12,397 bases of DNA from positions 1-12,397 of the forward strand of contig JACDEN010000031.1 of the NCBI GenBank assembly GCA_013816415.1, in the 5' to 3' direction. A program made the translations under genes and the position numbers. Positions 1 to 6,668 of the stretch are shown here, piece by piece. The notes beneath the pieces are model-generated. The model made no database searches. It was not told the DNA's origin and saw nothing but the letters and a program-made list of their open reading frames with translations. This DNA is from Planctomycetota bacterium (GTDB lineage: Bacteria; Planctomycetota; UBA11346). Numbering within the stretch: the stretch's first letter is position 1; each line of letters opens with the position of its first letter.

Positions 1-2
1 CG

Positions 3-770
3 CCTACGACCGTGCGCGGGCTGATCGCCGCCGGAGCGCTTGCCGACCTCGCGCGCCTGGCCGGCGCCTACCGCGGTCGTCCGCAGCCGCTCGCGGGGAT
101 CCGGCTCGGCCCGCCGATCACCGACCCGGGCAAGATCATCTGCGTCGGACTGAACTACAAAGGTCACGCCGAGGAGCAGAAGAAGCCGTGGCCGAAGGTG
201 CCGCTGCTGTTCGCGAAGACCGCGAACACCCTCGCCGGCTGCGCCGACGACATCGTGCTGCCCGACGAGGACTGCAAGCCCGACTACGAGGTCGAGCTGG
301 CGGTGGTGATCGGCGCGCGGACGCGCGGCGCGACGCCGTCGCAGGCCGCGTCGGCGATCGTCGGCTACATGGTCGGCAACGACGTCTCGGCCCGGCGGTG
401 GCAGCAGGACGACGGCCAATGGTTCCGCGCCAAGAGCTGCGATACGTTCTTCCCGTGCGGCCCCGCGCTGGTCACGTCGGACGAGGCGGGAGCGGTCGCC
501 GACATGCGCCTGACCACCGAGATCGCCGGAGCGGTCCTGCAGGATGCGCGCGCCTCGGACCTCATCCACGCCATCCCGGATCTCATCGCCTACATCAGCC
601 GCGACCTCACGCTCGAGCCCGGCGACATCATCAGTACCGGCACCCCGGCCGGGGTCGGCTGCTGGCGCACGCCGCCGTGGTTCCTGTCCGCCGGCGACGA
701 GGTCGTCTGTTCGATCGCGGGTCTCGGCCAGCTGCGCAACCGCGTCGTGGCGGCGAAAGCGCGCGGATGA
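3..770 (+). CDS. Fumarylacetoacetate hydrolase (FAH) family protein, 5'-partial
   Basis: Likely a metal-dependent C-C hydrolase, decarboxylase or isomerase acting on 2-oxo/1,3-dicarbonyl acids in the cytoplasm; the substrate cannot be told from sequence. The frame is open to the window edge, so the true start lies upstream. The GTG at 12 is only the first in-window candidate, and family length suggests a few dozen residues are missing. Counting from that GTG, the family marks are GLNYKGHAEE (46-55), the metal-binding stretch DYEVELAVVIG with Glu93 and Glu95, GNDVSAR with Asp124, KSCDTFFPCGP (141-151) and STGTPAGVG near the end (208-216). All expected ligands are present, so the enzyme looks active. 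Its stop overlaps the next start by an ATGA, so translation is probably coupled. Homologues include YcgM-, FAHD1- and HpcE-like proteins, and the choice among these is open. Confidence 0.93.
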   Translation, partial: PTTVRGLIAAGALADLARLAGAYRGRPQPLAGIRLGPPITDPGKIICVGLNYKGHAEEQKKPWPKVPLLFAKTANTLAGCADDIVLPDEDCKPDYEVELAVVIGARTRGATPSQAASAIVGYMVGNDVSARRWQQDDGQWFRAKSCDTFFPCGPALVTSDEAGAVADMRLTTEIAGAVLQDARASDLIHAIPDLIAYISRDLTLEPGDIISTGTPAGVGCWRTPPWFLSAGDEVVCSIAGLGQLRNRVVAAKARG

Positions 771-1252
771 GCCGGATCGTCAGCCTGTTGGGCGTGATCC
801 TGGTGCTCGCCGGCGGCATGCTGATGTGGCCGCTCGCCCGCACCTATTGGCGCTACTCGCAGACCACTGGCGAGATCATCGATGTCTTCCCGGTGCCGGT
901 CGGCAGCGACCAGGTGCGGCTGCAGCTGGTCTTCGAGTTCCGCATCCGCTCGAAGAACGACAAGCTTTCGATCTATGGCTACAGCCAGGCCGACTCGCAG
1001 TACCGGCGCGTCGAGGATCCGGTGGTCGACAAGTCGCGCGTCCCGGCGCTGACGCGCCAGCTGGTCGGCGAGGATCCGCGCTTCCGCATCCGACGCCGCG
1101 TCTTCTACGAGGCGTCGGATCCCGAAGGCACGGCGTTCATCGTCGTCGACGGCATCACCGAGACCTCGCACCGCTACGAGGTGGGGATGGCTGCCGCTGT
1201 TTCCGGTCTGCTGTGCCTGATGTTCGCCCGTCGTCGGAGGTCCCATGAGTAG
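767..1252 (+). CDS. Small membrane protein, DUF3592-like
   Basis: A 161-residue protein with a hydrophobic segment at about residues 4-23, a polar middle, and a second hydrophobic segment at about 138-153 followed by a run of arginines. This suggests a two-pass membrane protein with the middle part outside the cytoplasm. TGEIIDV (34-40) just after the first helix and VFYEASDPEGTAFIV (112-126) before the second resemble the 'G.V..' and 'v.YdP.dP..a.l' patterns of DUF3592 proteins, whose function is unknown. The ATG at 767 overlaps the previous stop (ATGA) and no strong ribosome site is visible, so expression by coupling is likely. The frame is open further upstream, but that part is only an alternate reading of the FAH gene. 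The family call is from memory of the pattern and is tentative. Confidence 0.78.
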   Translation: MSRIVSLLGVILVLAGGMLMWPLARTYWRYSQTTGEIIDVFPVPVGSDQVRLQLVFEFRIRSKNDKLSIYGYSQADSQYRRVEDPVVDKSRVPALTRQLVGEDPRFRIRRRVFYEASDPEGTAFIVVDGITETSHRYEVGMAAAVSGLLCLMFARRRRSHE

Positions 1253-1931
1253 TATAATCCCCGCTGCATTCCTCGTCGTCGCCGTGCTCTTCGCGGGGGC
1301 GCCCTCCTCAGGGGCCGAGTCAGCGCTGCCGGCGCTGGTCAGCGCCACCGCGTTCGAGCTCCACGGCAAGCTCGACGGCCAGCCGTTCTGGGCGCGCCTG
1401 CTCGCACCCGACCGCAAATTCAACAACCACCGCGTGCTGCAGCTCGTCTATGCACCGCCAGTTGCCGAGACACTCTCTGGAGCGCGCCTGTCCGACTGCC
1501 CGTTCGTCCTGCTCGATGACAACGCGCGGATCATCGCCTGGAACGGCCGCGAATCGCTGTCCCAGGTCCAGCCGGCGTCGCCCTCCGGCTATACCGTCGC
1601 GCGTGAACTGCTGGAGGGGAACGGCGAGGCGGCGTCGGTGGCCTCCGACAAGCGCACCATCCACGGCGAGCGCGCCTGGGATCTGCGCCTCGCGCCGCTG
1701 CTGCTCGCCCTCACCTGGTCGCCCAAGGCCTCTGCCGATCTCGCCGTCGTCGATCTGTTCGGCCCACGCTGGAAGGAAGGCCTGCGCGCGACGGTGAACG
1801 GGGCCGAGGCGACCATTGGCGGCGACGGATACACCATCCTCGCGGATGACCACGGGCGACTGGCGCGGCTGGTCGACGCGCATGGGATGGCGCGGATCGA
1901 GATCGAGGGCTGGAGCGATCCGGCCCCATGA
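1245..1931 (+). CDS. Secreted protein of unknown function
   Basis: A 228-residue protein that I do not recognise. The N-terminus (residues 1-24) looks like a signal peptide: a hydrophobic stretch (IIPAAFLVVAVLFAGAP) followed by small residues, with a likely cut near SSGA-ES. The rest has no transmembrane segment and alternates short hydrophobic strands with polar turns, so it is probably a mostly beta periplasmic protein. Pieces such as CPFVLLDDNARIIAWNG (around 84-100) and GGDGYTILADDHGRLARLVDAHGMARIEIEGW near the end could be paired strands of repeated beta units, but this is only an impression. The start has a clear GGAGG at 1236-1240, four bases upstream, and overlaps the previous gene by 8 bases. 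It sits between a membrane protein and a lipoprotein, so an envelope role is plausible. Confidence 0.75.
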   Translation: MSSIIPAAFLVVAVLFAGAPSSGAESALPALVSATAFELHGKLDGQPFWARLLAPDRKFNNHRVLQLVYAPPVAETLSGARLSDCPFVLLDDNARIIAWNGRESLSQVQPASPSGYTVARELLEGNGEAASVASDKRTIHGERAWDLRLAPLLLALTWSPKASADLAVVDLFGPRWKEGLRATVNGAEATIGGDGYTILADDHGRLARLVDAHGMARIEIEGWSDPAP

Positions 1932-3112
1932 ACGCACCTCGACCAGGATGCTCCGCGATGAACACGCCCCAAAGTCCCGGCCGCCTGGCTGTCGTCGCGT
2001 GCATCGCCGCCCTCGGCGCGCTGTCCGGCTGCGCAGCGCGTCCCACCGCATCTCTGCCTGAGGATTTCGAGATCATCCGCAGCTATGGCTGGGATACATC
2101 GGTCGCCGATCCGGAGGCGTCGTGGAGCCCCGCCACGAACAAGGTCGTCGCCCGTGACGCCGGCGGATTTGTGATCCTATTGGAGGGCGACACCGGCACC
2201 GGACGGCAGCGCTTCGCCTCCAAGGAGCGGCGCGAGACCCATCATCCGGTGTGGATCAACGAGCAGGAGGTGGTGTTCGGACCAAGCGCGAATGCCGAGC
2301 GCCTGCCCGACGGCCGGGTGGTACCTGCGAGCGAAGGCCTGACCGTGGTGACGCTGAACGGCGCGACTCCGCTGCAGAAGCTGCTGTCGAAGGTGGGCTA
2401 CCGTCCGCGCATCGGGAAGGACCGCATCTTCGCCCAGGTCGAGGATCACATCGTCACCATCGACGAGTTCGGAGGGAAGGAGGATTTCGGCCCGCCCGGC
2501 TTCTTCGCCGAACCCCAGCGCGACGGCGACGGCGTCTGCTGGCAGGAGACCCCCGTGACCGAGCCCGACTGGTGGACCGGCAAGCCGGTGCGCTCGAACC
2601 TGGTCATCCGCTGGAGCTGGCGGCAGGTCGACCAGCTTCCGGGCGGACTCGAGCCGCGGTGGACGAACAGCGGCGGCGTCGTCGCCACCGTGCTGCGCGC
2701 CGAGCCCGCATCCGGTCAGCCCTGGTACGAGGTCGGCACCGACGTGGTCCATATCGCCGGACCGAAGCGGGCGCCGGTGGTAGTCGCGCACAACGCGCGC
2801 GACGCCTCGCCCCATCCGACCCAGCCGGTCATCGCCGTCGCGACGCCCGATGGACGCATCGCGATCGTGTCGTGCGACGGCACGCATCGCGTCGACATCG
2901 CCGAAGGCCGGCATCCGCAATGGAGCCCCGACGGCACGCGGCTGCTGGTCGAGGAGGCACGTAGCAGCGCGCCCCCGGCATTGCCGTCGCTGCGCGAGGA
3001 GGACCGTTCTCGCGCGGCCGAAGCGGTCGCGAGGGCGCCTGGGAACGTGGATCATCAGCCCAAGCGGCTCACCGTCCACGTGTTCAAGTTCAATCCCGGG
3101 CCCCGGCATTGA
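1928..3112 (+). CDS. Lipoprotein with PD40/TolB-like beta-propeller repeats
   Basis: A 394-residue exported lipoprotein. A hydrophobic stretch (LAVVACIAALGA) leads into the lipobox LSGC, with the lipid-modified Cys at residue 35 if translation begins at 1928. An in-frame ATG at 1958 would give a more usual 24-residue signal peptide and has AGGA at 1945-1948; the 1928 start is favoured only because it overlaps the preceding stop (ATGA). Sequence pieces such as ASWSPATNKVVA, HHPVWINEQEVVFGP, SPHPTQPVIAVATPDGRIAIV and HPQWSPDGTRLLVEEA match the WD40-like/PD40 blade pattern seen in TolB-type propellers, so a beta-propeller is likely. No catalytic residues are evident, and a binding or scaffold role at the membrane is an inference. 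It is the last gene of the four-gene plus-strand run and converges on the next gene. Confidence 0.82.
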   Translation: MNAPRPGCSAMNTPQSPGRLAVVACIAALGALSGCAARPTASLPEDFEIIRSYGWDTSVADPEASWSPATNKVVARDAGGFVILLEGDTGTGRQRFASKERRETHHPVWINEQEVVFGPSANAERLPDGRVVPASEGLTVVTLNGATPLQKLLSKVGYRPRIGKDRIFAQVEDHIVTIDEFGGKEDFGPPGFFAEPQRDGDGVCWQETPVTEPDWWTGKPVRSNLVIRWSWRQVDQLPGGLEPRWTNSGGVVATVLRAEPASGQPWYEVGTDVVHIAGPKRAPVVVAHNARDASPHPTQPVIAVATPDGRIAIVSCDGTHRVDIAEGRHPQWSPDGTRLLVEEARSSAPPALPSLREEDRSRAAEAVARAPGNVDHQPKRLTVHVFKFNPGPRH

Positions 3113-3119
3113 CCGGGCC
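3099..3119. terminator. Possible hairpin between convergent genes
   Basis: The end of the lipoprotein gene and the 12-base gap contain a GC-rich stem: 3099-3106 pairs with 3113-3119 (seven pairs with one bulged C) around a six-base loop at 3107-3112 that holds the stop codon. It lies where two convergent transcripts meet, so it could slow or end transcription both ways. There is no T-tract on either side, so it is not a classic intrinsic terminator, and short GC stems arise easily at this base composition. Confidence 0.25.
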
Positions 3120-3124
3120 GGTGG

Positions 3125-4282
3125 TCAGAGCTCGGAATCCTTGATGAAATTCATGCCGCGCAGCAGCACGCTCGCCGGCTCGGTGCCATTGTAGACGAGG
3201 ATCTGCAGCTCCTTCACCTCGTTGAGATCGGTGACGGTGCCGTTGTTGGCCCAGTTCGTCGCCTGGCTCTTGAAGTCGTTGCCCTTGAGGTTGAAGCGCA
3301 TCTCCTTGAAGCCGTCGCTCGGCGGGACCACCTTCAGTGCGCTCTCGTGGTAGATCCACTTCTGGCCGTTGGTCTTCACGGCGATCGCGATCTTGACTGG
3401 TTTGTCGCCCTTGTTCTGCACGTAGAACGACAGCACCGAATTCTCGTCGACCGAATAATTGACGCTCTTCTTGATCGCGGCCTTGTCCTTCGCGCCGCCG
3501 GGCGAAGTCAGGGCGAGGACGCGCAGGCCGCCCTGGTCGGGCGGCAGCTGCGTCACCTTGGCTTCGGCGGCGTTCGAATACTGCGCGTTCTCGGGATCCC
3601 AGCCCTTGCTCTCGAGGCCGTCCTTGTTGGCGGCCTGCGGCCGCATCTCGGCCACGACCGCGGTAGCGTCGGGAGCCGCCGCATCGGACTCGGGCAGGAA
3701 CCCCGTGGGCAGGTTCAGCTTCTTGAGCTCATCGTTGTGGGCGAGGATCGCCGCTTCGAGGTCCTGCAGACGCGCCAGGATCTTCTCGTCGCTGCCGCCC
3801 TCGCCGCGATAGGCGCGGTAGAGCGGAAGCGCCGCCTTCGGGCCGCGGTTCGCAGCCTGGTCGACCAGGGTCGCGTACAGGCCCTGCGTCTCGAGATCGA
3901 ATTTCACGCCGGGCAGCGCCCGCGCGCGATCGAGCACCGTCAGCGCCTGCGCGTCGTACCCGCGGACCAGGCACCAGCGCGCCAGGGCCAGCAGCGTCGG
4001 CAGATCGGTGCTGTCGATCGCCTTCATCTGCCCATCGAGGCCGAGCACGATGGTCTTGACCCGCTCCTTGCGGATCCACACCATCCCGGATCCGGTATTG
4101 ATCACCACGAATCCGTCGTCCTTGGGGTGCGGCACCACGGTGCAGGTGATGATCTGGTCATTGTCCAGGGTCAGCACGTCGCCGGGAACCGCCGTGGACG
4201 TCGACGCCGCCACATGGACCGCTTCCCCGGCACGGGCCGTGGCCGCCAGCATGGCGAGCAGGAGCAGTCTGGATTGGATCAT
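3125..4282 (-). CDS. Secreted protein with TPR-like middle and jelly-roll-like C-terminal domain
   Basis: A 385-residue exported protein of unknown function. Residues 1-18 form a signal peptide (MIQSRLLLLAMLAATARA). Residues about 34-80 are beta-rich, with a 'GDVLTLDNDQIITC...GFVVINTGSGMVWIRKERVKTIV' type pattern resembling small Sm-like barrels in PVC secreted proteins. Residues about 95-185 are helical with TPR-like spacing. Residues about 225-385 look like a carbohydrate-binding-module-type jelly roll: NSVLSFYVQNKGDKPVKIAI, KWIYHES, FKEMRFNLKGNDFKSQATNW, then a closing strand LLRGMNFI. No catalytic residues are evident. The start at 4282 has GGAG nine bases upstream and puts the signal peptide at the N-terminus; the same frame is open to 4639, but that part is low-complexity and unlike a protein. 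Domain names are inferred by eye. Confidence 0.82.
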   Translation of the reverse strand: MIQSRLLLLAMLAATARAGEAVHVAASTSTAVPGDVLTLDNDQIITCTVVPHPKDDGFVVINTGSGMVWIRKERVKTIVLGLDGQMKAIDSTDLPTLLALARWCLVRGYDAQALTVLDRARALPGVKFDLETQGLYATLVDQAANRGPKAALPLYRAYRGEGGSDEKILARLQDLEAAILAHNDELKKLNLPTGFLPESDAAAPDATAVVAEMRPQAANKDGLESKGWDPENAQYSNAAEAKVTQLPPDQGGLRVLALTSPGGAKDKAAIKKSVNYSVDENSVLSFYVQNKGDKPVKIAIAVKTNGQKWIYHESALKVVPPSDGFKEMRFNLKGNDFKSQATNWANNGTVTDLNEVKELQILVYNGTEPASVLLRGMNFIKDSEL

Positions 4283-4516
4283 CGAGCGTGGCTCCGAACG
4301 GCGATCGTAACGCATCCTGGGGCGAGACCAGGGGACGGTCCGACTCCGGCCCGGGGCTCCCACCGATATCCTACCCGCCCGGTTGACCGCTGTTGACTCC
4401 CCGCGGAGGCTCCGGGCGATGCGACTGATCTGGCAAAGCGGTCGAGGCTCTGCCCATGGCCCTCCGCCGACACGGGACTCCGCGTTACCGGCGGCGGGAG
4501 CGTGATCCGTGGCTGG

Positions 4517-4549
4517 TGGGCCCGGGCACCAATCGTAAGCCCGGGTCCA
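4517..4549. other. Strong 11-bp hairpin upstream of truD
   Basis: Bases 4517-4527 pair with 4539-4549 over eleven positions, with one G-T (wobble in RNA) pair and an 11-base loop (4528-4538). The core is GCCCGGGC-like. On the plus strand it is followed by GTTCTTCC, a weakly T-rich stretch. It stands about 100 bases before the truD start, so it could be part of the truD-fmt leader, an attenuator, or the end of an unrecognised short transcript. It fits no known RNA family that I recognise. Confidence 0.45.
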
Positions 4550-4586
4550 GGTTCTTCCGAGCGGATACGGGAGCGAAGGAACTGTC

Positions 4587-4610
4587 GCAGCCGCAGCCGC
4601 AGCCGCAGCC
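4587..4610. repeat. Four perfect tandem copies of GCAGCC
   Basis: A 24-base hexanucleotide microsatellite, four exact GCAGCC units, 41 bases upstream of the preferred truD start. Because the unit is a multiple of three, copy-number change would not shift a reading frame. If it is in the leader, it could alter spacing or structure. It may be only replication slippage in a non-coding gap. Confidence 0.8.
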
Positions 4611-4651
4611 CATGCCGGTTGTTCCGCCTTGTCGGACACCTCGATCCGCCA

Positions 4652-5713
4652 ATGCTCCGCCCCATGCTACCGTTCGCGACCCGAGACCTGCCTGGCACCG
4701 GCGGCGAGAGCGACGCCTCCGACCGGACGTGCGAGGAGGTGCTCGCGAAGCAGCCCGCCGCGACCGGCGAGCACCTGTGGCTGAAGGTCGCGAAGACCGG
4801 CCTGGGGACCCAGCAGGCGCGCGCGGCCATCGCCCGCGCCGGTGCGGTCGCAATCGATTTCGTCGAATGCGCGGGCAACCGCGATCGCCACGGACGCTCC
4901 GTCCAATGGTTCAGCGTGCCGGCCGAGCTGGTCGAGAATCCCGGCGCGCTGCGCCGTGCCGGCACCCAGGGCAAGATGTCGGTGCTCGAGCTGACCGCGT
5001 CGCATAAGCCGGTGACTCCTGATCACGTCGCGCGCCTGCGCTGGCAGGTGCGCATCCGCGGCGGAAACCGCGATGGCGGCTATCACCGCGCGAAGGCGAT
5101 CCTCGATCAGCTGCGGCGCAACGGCGTGCCGAATTTCATTCCGCTGTCGGTGTTCGGGCGCGACGGCTCGTTCGTCAAATGGGGCCGCATGCTGCTGCAG
5201 GGGCGCCGGCTGCCCGCGCAGGTGACGGCGACCGGAGTCGACGAGCACCGCTGCCTGCGCGCGCTGCAGGAGTCGCTGTTCGACCGCTACCTGTCGCAGC
5301 GCGTCGATGACGGCCTGCTCGCCACCTGCCTCGACGGCGATCTGGTCGAGAACCGCCAGGCCGAGGTGTCGGCGGTCGCCTTCCGCGACCATGTCCAGAA
5401 GCGCATGGACAGCTGGGAGGTGGTTCCGCTCGGGCCATTGTTCGGCGCCGGCTTGGCGAAGGTCGCCGGCGAGGCGGCGTCGCGCGAAGAGGCGATCCTG
5501 GCAGCGGCCGAGCTGTCCGTGTCCGCGCTGGCGCGGCTGCACGGCGCCCGCCGCGCCATCCGCGTGCAGCCGACCAGCGTGCTGCTCGACCTCGAGAAGG
5601 ACGATCTGCTCCTGCGCTGCGAGCTGCCGACCGAGGCGTACATCACCGTCATCCTCGACGAGATCATGAAGCCATCGACCGAGGTGCTGCAGGCCGCGGA
5701 TCCGGATGCCTGA
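4652..5713 (+). CDS. truD: TruD-family tRNA pseudouridine(13) synthase, divergent
   Basis: TruD turns uridine 13 of certain tRNAs into pseudouridine. From the ATG at 4652 the protein has 353 residues (E. coli TruD has 349); an ATG at 4664 would give 349. Neither has a clear ribosome site, and the extension to 4502 is arginine/serine-rich and rejected. Family marks are DLPGTGG (12-18), TGEHLWLKVAKTGLGTQ (38-54), the catalytic-loop motif AGNRDRHG with Asp78 followed by VQWFSVP, GGYHRAKAILDQLRRNGVPN (142-161), GPLFG (261-265), GARRAIRVQP (298-307) and LPTEAYITVILDEIMK (325-340). The usual NYFGxQRFG motif is here NFIPLSVFG (161-169), and the N-terminal 'peDFxVeE' motif is eroded to DRTCEEVLAK. 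Catalytic Asp is kept, so activity is likely but specificity may differ. It overlaps fmt by 8 bases. Confidence 0.88.
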   Translation: MLRPMLPFATRDLPGTGGESDASDRTCEEVLAKQPAATGEHLWLKVAKTGLGTQQARAAIARAGAVAIDFVECAGNRDRHGRSVQWFSVPAELVENPGALRRAGTQGKMSVLELTASHKPVTPDHVARLRWQVRIRGGNRDGGYHRAKAILDQLRRNGVPNFIPLSVFGRDGSFVKWGRMLLQGRRLPAQVTATGVDEHRCLRALQESLFDRYLSQRVDDGLLATCLDGDLVENRQAEVSAVAFRDHVQKRMDSWEVVPLGPLFGAGLAKVAGEAASREEAILAAAELSVSALARLHGARRAIRVQPTSVLLDLEKDDLLLRCELPTEAYITVILDEIMKPSTEVLQAADPDA

Positions 5714-6653
5714 CCGCGTCGCCGAATCCGCGGGCCGCGGTGCCACCGCGAGCCAGCTGCGGACCGTCTTCATGGGCACTCCTGAGATCGCGGTTCCCGC
5801 CCTGCGCATGCTCGCGGCGCGCACCCGGGTGTCGTGCTTGATCACGCAGCCCGACCGTCCCGCTGGACGAGGCCACCAGCTGCATGTGCCGCCGATCAAG
5901 GAGGCGGCCCTCGCGTGTGGTCTGCCGGTGTGGCAGCCGGAGACGTTGAAGGGCGCCGAAACGGACGAGCGTCTGGCGTGCGATCTGGTGGTGGTGATGG
6001 CCTACGGCGAGCTGCTGCGGCAGCCGGTCTTGGACCGTCCGCGACATGGCTGCATCAACCTGCATGCATCGCTGCTGCCGCGCTGGCGCGGCGCGAGCCC
6101 GCTGCAGGCGGCGATCCGCGCAGGCGACCCGCGCACCGGTGTCTCGGTCATGCGCATGGTCCGCGGCCTCGATGCGGGGCCGGTGTTTCTCGCCGAGGAA
6201 ATCCCTCTCGAGCCGCATGCGACCCTTCCCGGGCTGCATGACGCGATCGCGCTGATCGCGGCGAGCGCGCTCGACCGTTTCCTGACGTTGTGGCCGGATG
6301 TCGCGGAGCACCCGCAGGACGAATCACGGGTGACCCTCTGCCGCAAACTGACGGCCGAGGACGGACACCTCGATCCCACCCAGGGCGCCGCCGCGATCGA
6401 ACGCTGGGTGCGCGCCTATACTCCGAGCCCGGGATGCTGGCTGTCGGTGTCGGGCGAGCGCGTGCGCATCCTCGCGGTCGAAGCGCGTCCGGGAGCGCTG
6501 CCTGCGGGGCAGGTTGCTCAGGTCGACGGAGAGATCCTGATCGGATGCGGCGAGGGCATGATCGCGGTGACGCGGTTGCAGTTGCCGGGAAAACGCGCGA
6601 TGACCGCGCGCGAATTCCTCAATGGCCACCGCCTGCCCGGATCGGTGGGCTGA
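5706..6653 (+). CDS. fmt: Methionyl-tRNA formyltransferase
   Basis: Fmt adds a formyl group from 10-formyltetrahydrofolate to Met-tRNA of the initiator, giving fMet-tRNA for bacterial translation initiation. At 315 residues it has normal family length. Seen in order: VFMGTPEIAVPALRML (21-36), ITQPDRPAGRG (46-56), VPPIKEAAL, LPVWQPETLKG, then the formyltransferase core INLHASLLPRWRGASP (117-132) with Asn118 and His120, and GVSVMRMVRGLDAGPV with Asp156, which together match the Asn-His-Asp catalytic set. The C-terminal tRNA-binding domain follows (KLTAEDGHLD, AIERWVRAYTPSPGCW, VRILAVEA). The N-terminus is about 15 residues longer than usual before the VFMGTP strand, but no other start codon fits. 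It overlaps truD by 8 bases. The common neighbour def (peptide deformylase) is not next to it here. Confidence 0.97.
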   Translation: MPDRVAESAGRGATASQLRTVFMGTPEIAVPALRMLAARTRVSCLITQPDRPAGRGHQLHVPPIKEAALACGLPVWQPETLKGAETDERLACDLVVVMAYGELLRQPVLDRPRHGCINLHASLLPRWRGASPLQAAIRAGDPRTGVSVMRMVRGLDAGPVFLAEEIPLEPHATLPGLHDAIALIAASALDRFLTLWPDVAEHPQDESRVTLCRKLTAEDGHLDPTQGAAAIERWVRAYTPSPGCWLSVSGERVRILAVEARPGALPAGQVAQVDGEILIGCGEGMIAVTRLQLPGKRAMTAREFLNGHRLPGSVG

Positions 6654-6668
6654 GCCGCGCTGCCATCC

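Larger units (their letters stand above)
4283..4651. other. Divergent intergenic region with hairpins and a microsatellite
   Basis: A 369-base gap between two divergent genes, so it should hold promoters for both. I see no convincing protein: the open frames here are arginine- or alanine-rich shadows. It holds GTTGAC twice (4382-4387 and 4392-4397), a stem of CTCCGCCG (4462-4469) with CGGCGGGAG (4489-4497) bulged by one base, the stronger hairpin at 4517-4549, and the GCAGCC repeat at 4587-4610. The TTGACT at 4393 has no good -10 at normal spacing. No tRNA or known riboswitch pattern is recognisable. Confidence 0.55.

Noticed and set aside
3347..4396. Long plus-strand open frame opposite the secreted protein
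   Set aside because: Rich in Arg, His and Leu without motifs, while the minus strand has a signal peptide and ordered domains.
4470..4580. Possible tRNA around the strong hairpin upstream of truD
   Set aside because: No T-arm consensus or cloverleaf could be formed around the stem.
4502..4651. N-terminal extension of TruD
   Set aside because: It encodes an Arg/Ser-rich stretch across a hairpin and microsatellite and is unlike any TruD N-terminus; the DLPGTGG motif sits right after the ATGs at 4652 and 4664.
4667..5899. Long minus-strand open frame opposite truD and fmt
   Set aside because: It is a high-GC shadow: the plus strand carries clear TruD and Fmt motifs across the same span, and the minus product is compositionally odd with no family marks.
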